From Geodermatophilaceae bacterium (lineage in GTDB: Bacteria; Actinomycetota; Actinomycetes; Mycobacteriales; Geodermatophilaceae), in the NCBI GenBank assembly GCA_013811975.1, contig JACCUF010000236.1:1-23664 (forward strand): DNA of 23,664 bases. The letters run 5' to 3'. Below, one piece after another: positions 20,364 to 23,664 of this stretch; the first letter of the stretch is position 1, and every line of letters starts with the position of its first letter. Below the pieces are notes generated by a model that was not told the DNA's origin, did not search any database, and saw only the letters and a list, made by a program, of their open reading frames with translations. The translations under genes and the position numbers were made by a program.

Positions 20364-21863
20364 ATGTCCGCGCTATCCGACCTGCTCAGCGAGCAGACTG
20401 ACCTCGGGTCGGATGCGGCGGCGCACCTGCAGCAGCTGGTGGGGGATTGGCAGATCCTCGCCGACCTCGCTTTTGCCGACCTGCTTCTCTGGGTCCGGAC
20501 CCGCGACGGAGAGCTGTTGTGCGTGGGACACGTCCGACCCACGACGGCTCCCACCTCGCATCCCATCCATGAAGTCGGCCGCCGGGTCCCCGCCGGTGAG
20601 CTGAGCTGGCTGGACCGTGCTCTGACGGCCGGAGGTATGATTCGCGACCGGGACCCGGAGTGGGGCAACGGAATTCCGATCCGGCCGGAAGGCATTGCGG
20701 TACGCCATGCTGGCCGGGTGATCGCTGTGCTGGGTCGGGACACCAACCTGCAGGCCCCGCGCTCACCCTCGGAGATGGAGCTGGCCTATCTCGATGCCGC
20801 CGGAGAGTTGTTCCACATGGTGACCGAGGGAAGCCTTCCCACCCCTGAGGGAGGGAGCTCCGACCCCTTGGGCCCGCGGGTCGGGGACGGTTTTCTTCGG
20901 CTGGACACCACTTGGGTGGTGCGCTACGCAAGCCCTAATGGCCTGTCGGCATTCCGGCGGATGGGGTTGACCGCGGACCTGGTCGGTCGTGAGCTTGCAG
21001 AGGTCGGTCGGTCACTCATCGCGGCCTGGAACGGCGGCGACGTCAGCGAATCCGAACCCGACGCGATCAGGCGAATACGCACCGCACTGGCCGCCGCCAC
21101 TCCACAAACCGGTGAATTCTCCGCCGGTTCGGTCACCGTCGCCTATCGGATCATCCCACTGAGCCGCAGGGCCACCTCCTACGGTTGCGTCGTGCTGCTG
21201 CGGGACATGACCGATCTCCGGCATCGCGACCTGGCGCTGCAGTCCAAGGACGTCTCGATCCGCGAGATCCACCATCGGGTCAAGAACAACCTGCAGACCG
21301 TGGCCGCCCTGCTACGCCTGCAGGGCCGCCGGATGCACCACCCCGCTGCCCGTAAAGCCTTGGCCGAGTCCGTACGGCGAGTCTCCTCGATTGCCCTGGT
21401 CCACGAGACACTGGCCGCCTCTCGGGACGGGTCAGCCGACCTCGATGGAATCCTGGACGCGCTCATCCCGATGATCAGCGATGTCAGTGCGTCCCGGCCA
21501 GGCGTCCGGATCGAACGCGATGGACATCTCGGTGAGCTGTCAGCCGAATTGGCGACGCCGCTGGTGATGGTCCTGACCGAACTCCTGCACAACGCCGTCG
21601 AACACGGCTACGCCGAACGCGACAAAGGACAAGTGGTGATCACTGCCGAGCGGATCCTCGGCCGGCTGACCGTGCGGATCAGCGATGATGGCAGAGGTCT
21701 TCCGCAAGGCTTCTCGCTGGAGGCCAGTGACTCGCTGGGTCTGCAGATCGTACGGACGCTGGTCGAATCGGAGATGCGGGGTTCCATCCGACTGACCCGG
21801 CGACGTGCTGGTCCTAGCGACTCCGGCACCGAGGCAGTCCTGACCGTGCCGCTGCCCCGCTAG
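20364..21863 (+). CDS. pdtaS: Sensor histidine kinase PdtaS (GAF-PAS-HisKA_2-HATPase)
   Basis: This 499-residue cytosolic kinase has a GAF-like domain (about 10-150), a PAS domain (about 170-285), a HisKA_2 dimerisation segment with phospho-acceptor His303 in EIHHRVKNNLQT, and an HATPase with N-box TELLHNAVEHG and G-box DDGRGLP. There are no membrane segments. In mycobacteria PdtaS signals to the RNA-binding antiterminator PdtaR. No response regulator is adjacent here, which agrees with that split arrangement. The ATG at 20364 gives the mycobacterial-type N-terminus (MSALSDLLSEQT). An ATG or GTG ten codons earlier is possible. Confidence 0.92.
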   Translation: MSALSDLLSEQTDLGSDAAAHLQQLVGDWQILADLAFADLLLWVRTRDGELLCVGHVRPTTAPTSHPIHEVGRRVPAGELSWLDRALTAGGMIRDRDPEWGNGIPIRPEGIAVRHAGRVIAVLGRDTNLQAPRSPSEMELAYLDAAGELFHMVTEGSLPTPEGGSSDPLGPRVGDGFLRLDTTWVVRYASPNGLSAFRRMGLTADLVGRELAEVGRSLIAAWNGGDVSESEPDAIRRIRTALAAATPQTGEFSAGSVTVAYRIIPLSRRATSYGCVVLLRDMTDLRHRDLALQSKDVSIREIHHRVKNNLQTVAALLRLQGRRMHHPAARKALAESVRRVSSIALVHETLAASRDGSADLDGILDALIPMISDVSASRPGVRIERDGHLGELSAELATPLVMVLTELLHNAVEHGYAERDKGQVVITAERILGRLTVRISDDGRGLPQGFSLEASDSLGLQIVRTLVESEMRGSIRLTRRRAGPSDSGTEAVLTVPLPR

Positions 21864-21881
21864 GTTGCCTGGCTGGTGGAA

Positions 21882-22133
21882 TCAGGCGATGTGTGCGCGC
21901 GGCTGCGAGCTACGCCGCTTCAGGGCACGGCGCTCGTCCTCGGACAGTCCGCCCCAGACGCCGGAATCCTGTCCGGTGGCCAGGGCCCAGTCCAGGCACT
22001 CCCGGGCGGCGGGACAACGACGACAAACTGCCTTGGCCTGCTCGACCTGAAGCAGCGCCGGGCCGGTCGTCCCAATCGGGAAGAACAGCTCGGGATCCTC
22101 GTCGCGACACAGGGCGCGATGGCGCCAATCCAT
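21882..22133 (-). CDS. whiB1: WhiB1-type iron-sulfur transcription factor
   Basis: At 83 residues, it has cysteines 9, 37, 40 and 46 positioned to hold a [4Fe-4S] cluster, followed by the GVWGG turn and SEDERRALKRR basic tail, which together define WhiB1. WhiB1 is an essential, NO-sensitive regulator that binds the main sigma factor. The ATG at 22133 gives the conserved MDWRH start, and a GTG three codons upstream (22142) is in frame. It converges on pdtaS, the same order as in Mycobacterium. Confidence 0.96.
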   Translation of the reverse strand: MDWRHRALCRDEDPELFFPIGTTGPALLQVEQAKAVCRRCPAARECLDWALATGQDSGVWGGLSEDERRALKRRSSQPRAHIA

Positions 22134-22363
22134 TGGGAACACTCACTCTCGACTGAACGAACACGGAACGATACTGTCAATTTGTCGCGCTGTGAAACGA
22201 TCCGGCACGCCTCGGCGCCCGTCAACCGATAACCGCCAGACCAGCCGCAACGCACCTGCTCTTTGTGAATGCTTTCACAAGTGCGCCCGATGTCAAGACC
22301 TCCAGCCAAGACGAATCCATCTCGGCGCCCCGTATCGCGTACACATGGACCGTCGGTGGCGCT
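22134..22363 (-). promoter_or_regulatory. whiB1 upstream region
   Basis: This is a 230-bp gene-free stretch between the lipid kinase stop and whiB1. On the minus strand it shows a TTGACG (22225-22220) and a TTGACA (about 22182-22177) as possible -35 boxes with poor -10 partners, and a CRP-type palindrome listed separately. I see no open frame worth calling and no clear terminator for the lipid kinase gene. Confidence 0.5.
22263..22280. promoter_or_regulatory. CRP/cAMP-receptor-type site TTGTGA-N6-TCACAA
   Basis: Perfect inverted arms with a six-base spacer match the CRP consensus (TGTGA-N6-TCACA). The centre is about 139 bp upstream of the whiB1 ATG. In M. tuberculosis whiB1 is a known CRP (Rv3676) target, so conservation of that control is likely. 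Confidence 0.75.
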
Positions 22364-23320
22364 TCAGGCCCGGTCTTTGAGCCCGGAACGCGCCGGCAGA
22401 GCCACCACGCGCAACGCATCGGGGACGCTGCGCAGAGTCAGTTCCTGACGCTGCCCGGCCCAGTCGCCGTCAACCTGCCAGTCCAGCGGAGATTCGGCGG
22501 ACAACCGGATCCACGCGACGTCGTGGCAGGTCAGCGCGCGGCGACCGCGCGGTCCGGCCCCCCGCTGCATGCTTTGTCGCACGTGGCCCAGCATGCGAGT
22601 GACGCCGACCTTGCGCAGGGCAAAGACGTCCAGGCCCGTCTCGAAGCCTGCCTGCGGGCTGGGGGCGACCGGCCGGGAGCCCACGTAGGTCCACGGGTTG
22701 ACGTTGCTGACCAGACACAAGAACACAGCCGGTACCGGACTGCGCCCAGGCAACTCGACGGTCAGGTGCGGGTGCCTTCGCCCGGATCCGGTGAGAAACT
22801 CGCTGACCGCCGCGCTGATGTAGAGACCAGGAGAGGCGCGACGTCCAGCAGCACGGCGACGCTCGACCCGAGCGACCACGTCGGCATCGAAGCCCAGGCC
22901 GCTGGTGAACGTGAACCACCGCTCGTCAGCCTGGCCCAAGGAGACTGTCCGGGACTGATCGGCTCGTAACAACTCGATGATCTCCGCGGTGGCCTCGATC
23001 GGATCGCGGGACATGCCCAGCGCGCGAGTGAACACGTTGGTCGACCCGCCCGGAACTGCGGCCAACATCGGGACATCGGGCCCGGGACCGGCCGAGAGCA
23101 GGCCGTTGACAACTTCGTTGATCGTGCCGTCACCGCCGAGGGCGACCACCACATCCAGTCCGTCGAGACGGGCCTGTTTGGCCAGTTCATGGCCGTGTCC
23201 TCGGTGAGTGGTTTCGACGACATCGACCTTGAGTTCACTGGCCAGTGCACGCGCCAGGACGTTTCGGGTCTTGACGGTGGTCGTGGTGGCTACCGGGTTG
23301 ACCACCAGAATCGCGCGCAC
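22364..23320 (-). CDS. Diacylglycerol kinase-family lipid kinase
   Basis: This 318-residue protein has the DAGK catalytic domain: LVVNPVA at the N-terminus, the GGDGTINEV nucleotide loop (62-70), and PGGSTNVFTRALG (90-102). The C-terminal beta-sandwich half ends with DWQVDGD, typical of YegS/DgkB-like lipid kinases. Such enzymes phosphorylate diacylglycerol or related lipids at the membrane. The exact lipid is not evident. The start is a GTG at 23320. It is divergent from a membrane protein gene. Confidence 0.88.
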   Translation of the reverse strand: MRAILVVNPVATTTTVKTRNVLARALASELKVDVVETTHRGHGHELAKQARLDGLDVVVALGGDGTINEVVNGLLSAGPGPDVPMLAAVPGGSTNVFTRALGMSRDPIEATAEIIELLRADQSRTVSLGQADERWFTFTSGLGFDADVVARVERRRAAGRRASPGLYISAAVSEFLTGSGRRHPHLTVELPGRSPVPAVFLCLVSNVNPWTYVGSRPVAPSPQAGFETGLDVFALRKVGVTRMLGHVRQSMQRGAGPRGRRALTCHDVAWIRLSAESPLDWQVDGDWAGQRQELTLRSVPDALRVVALPARSGLKDRA

Positions 23321-23380
23321 GAGGGTTCAGGCTACCCAGACCGCCGGCCAGCCCCGCGGCCACCGCGTACGGTCGCCCCC

Positions 23381-23664
23381 GTGGCTGAGTCAGACGGCGG
23401 CGACGACCCGCGGAGCCGGGCTCCCACCTCGGTGCTGCGGGCAGCTGTGATCGTGGCGCTGGAGGGGGTCGCGGTACTGGCACTGGGACCGATTCTGCTG
23501 ATCGGGGGCATCCAGAGGAGCCGGCCCGACAGCCTGAGCCGAGCTTGGGCCGAGGTCGTGATCGCCATTGCGGCTGGCGTCCTGATTCTGTTTCTGGCTC
23601 GGGCGCTGTGCAGGGTGGCCGGATGGAGCCGGGCACCGGTGTTGGTGATCCAGATCCTGGCCGC
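23381..23664 (+). CDS. Integral membrane protein, 3' end outside the window
   Basis: A GTG start opens at least 94 codons in frame to the window edge. The product has a hydrophilic N-terminus (VAESDGGDDPRSR), a first membrane segment (AAVIVALEGVAVLALGPILLI), a short loop, a second (VVIAIAAGVLILFLARAL), and the beginning of a third. The mixed hydrophobic pattern is too regular to be chance. M. tuberculosis has a small integral membrane protein (Rv3217c) at the same place relative to whiB1. The function is unknown. Confidence 0.65.
   Translation, partial: MAESDGGDDPRSRAPTSVLRAAVIVALEGVAVLALGPILLIGGIQRSRPDSLSRAWAEVVIAIAAGVLILFLARALCRVAGWSRAPVLVIQILA

Noticed and set aside
21867..21887. Hairpin GCCTG...CAGGC between pdtaS and whiB1
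   Set aside because: Five base pairs with an 11-base loop is too weak to call a terminator.

Overview
The window is chromosomal DNA from a high-GC actinobacterium. The evidence is the gene set: SigR/RsrA, WhiB1, a PdtaS-type HisKA_2 kinase, and the aroA-rsgA-hisN run, together with GTG starts, 1-4 bp stop/start overlaps and GC-biased codons throughout. I cannot name the genus. I see no tRNA, rRNA, CRISPR array, transposase or integrase.

Layout. (1) Positions 66-3250, minus strand: aroA-rsgA-hisN, tightly packed. (2) 3330-5617, plus strand: an SRAP (HMCES/YedK) DNA-protein-crosslink protein and an overlapping membrane protein with a spermidine-synthase-like domain. (3) 5618-17315: a methyl-group (one-carbon/methionine) island of about 11.7 kb. 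It holds a metV-metF-methyltransferase-core MetE-metK operon, an Asp-nucleophile alpha/beta hydrolase divergent from a TetR regulator, a second core MetE on the minus strand, and a divergent homocysteine S-methyltransferase fused to a degenerate MTHFR domain and followed by a PucR/CdaR-type regulator. (4) 17316-19812: the thiol-stress module sigR-rsrA, then a degenerate biotin-carboxylase-like protein and a small free-standing biotinyl protein. (5) 19801-23664: a GNAT acetyltransferase, pdtaS, whiB1 with an upstream CRP-type palindrome, a diacylglycerol-kinase-family lipid kinase, and the start of a membrane protein cut by the window edge.

Regions 1, 2, 4 and 5 match a backbone known from Mycobacterium and Streptomyces (SRAP-aroA-rsgA near sigH/sigR-rsrA-TB7.3-pdtaS-whiB1). 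The methyl island sits inside that backbone. Its enzymes form a logical route: methylene-THF to methyl-THF (MetF/MetV), homocysteine methylation (two core MetE proteins, one HMT), methionine to SAM (MetK), and a SAM-dependent methyltransferase of unrecognised substrate. No SAH hydrolase is present, so the cycle must be closed elsewhere.

The most notable points are these. The five-gene operon contains an orphan methyltransferase. The HMT-fused MTHFR domain and the biotin carboxylase homologue both appear to have lost catalytic residues. A textbook SigR promoter (GGAAT-N18-GTT) lies just upstream of an in-frame GTG that would give an N-terminally extended SigR. A 59-bp GC-rich insert flanked by an exact 21-bp direct repeat separates rsrA from the next gene. 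Perfect 13-14 bp hairpins overlap the 3' ends of two convergent gene pairs.
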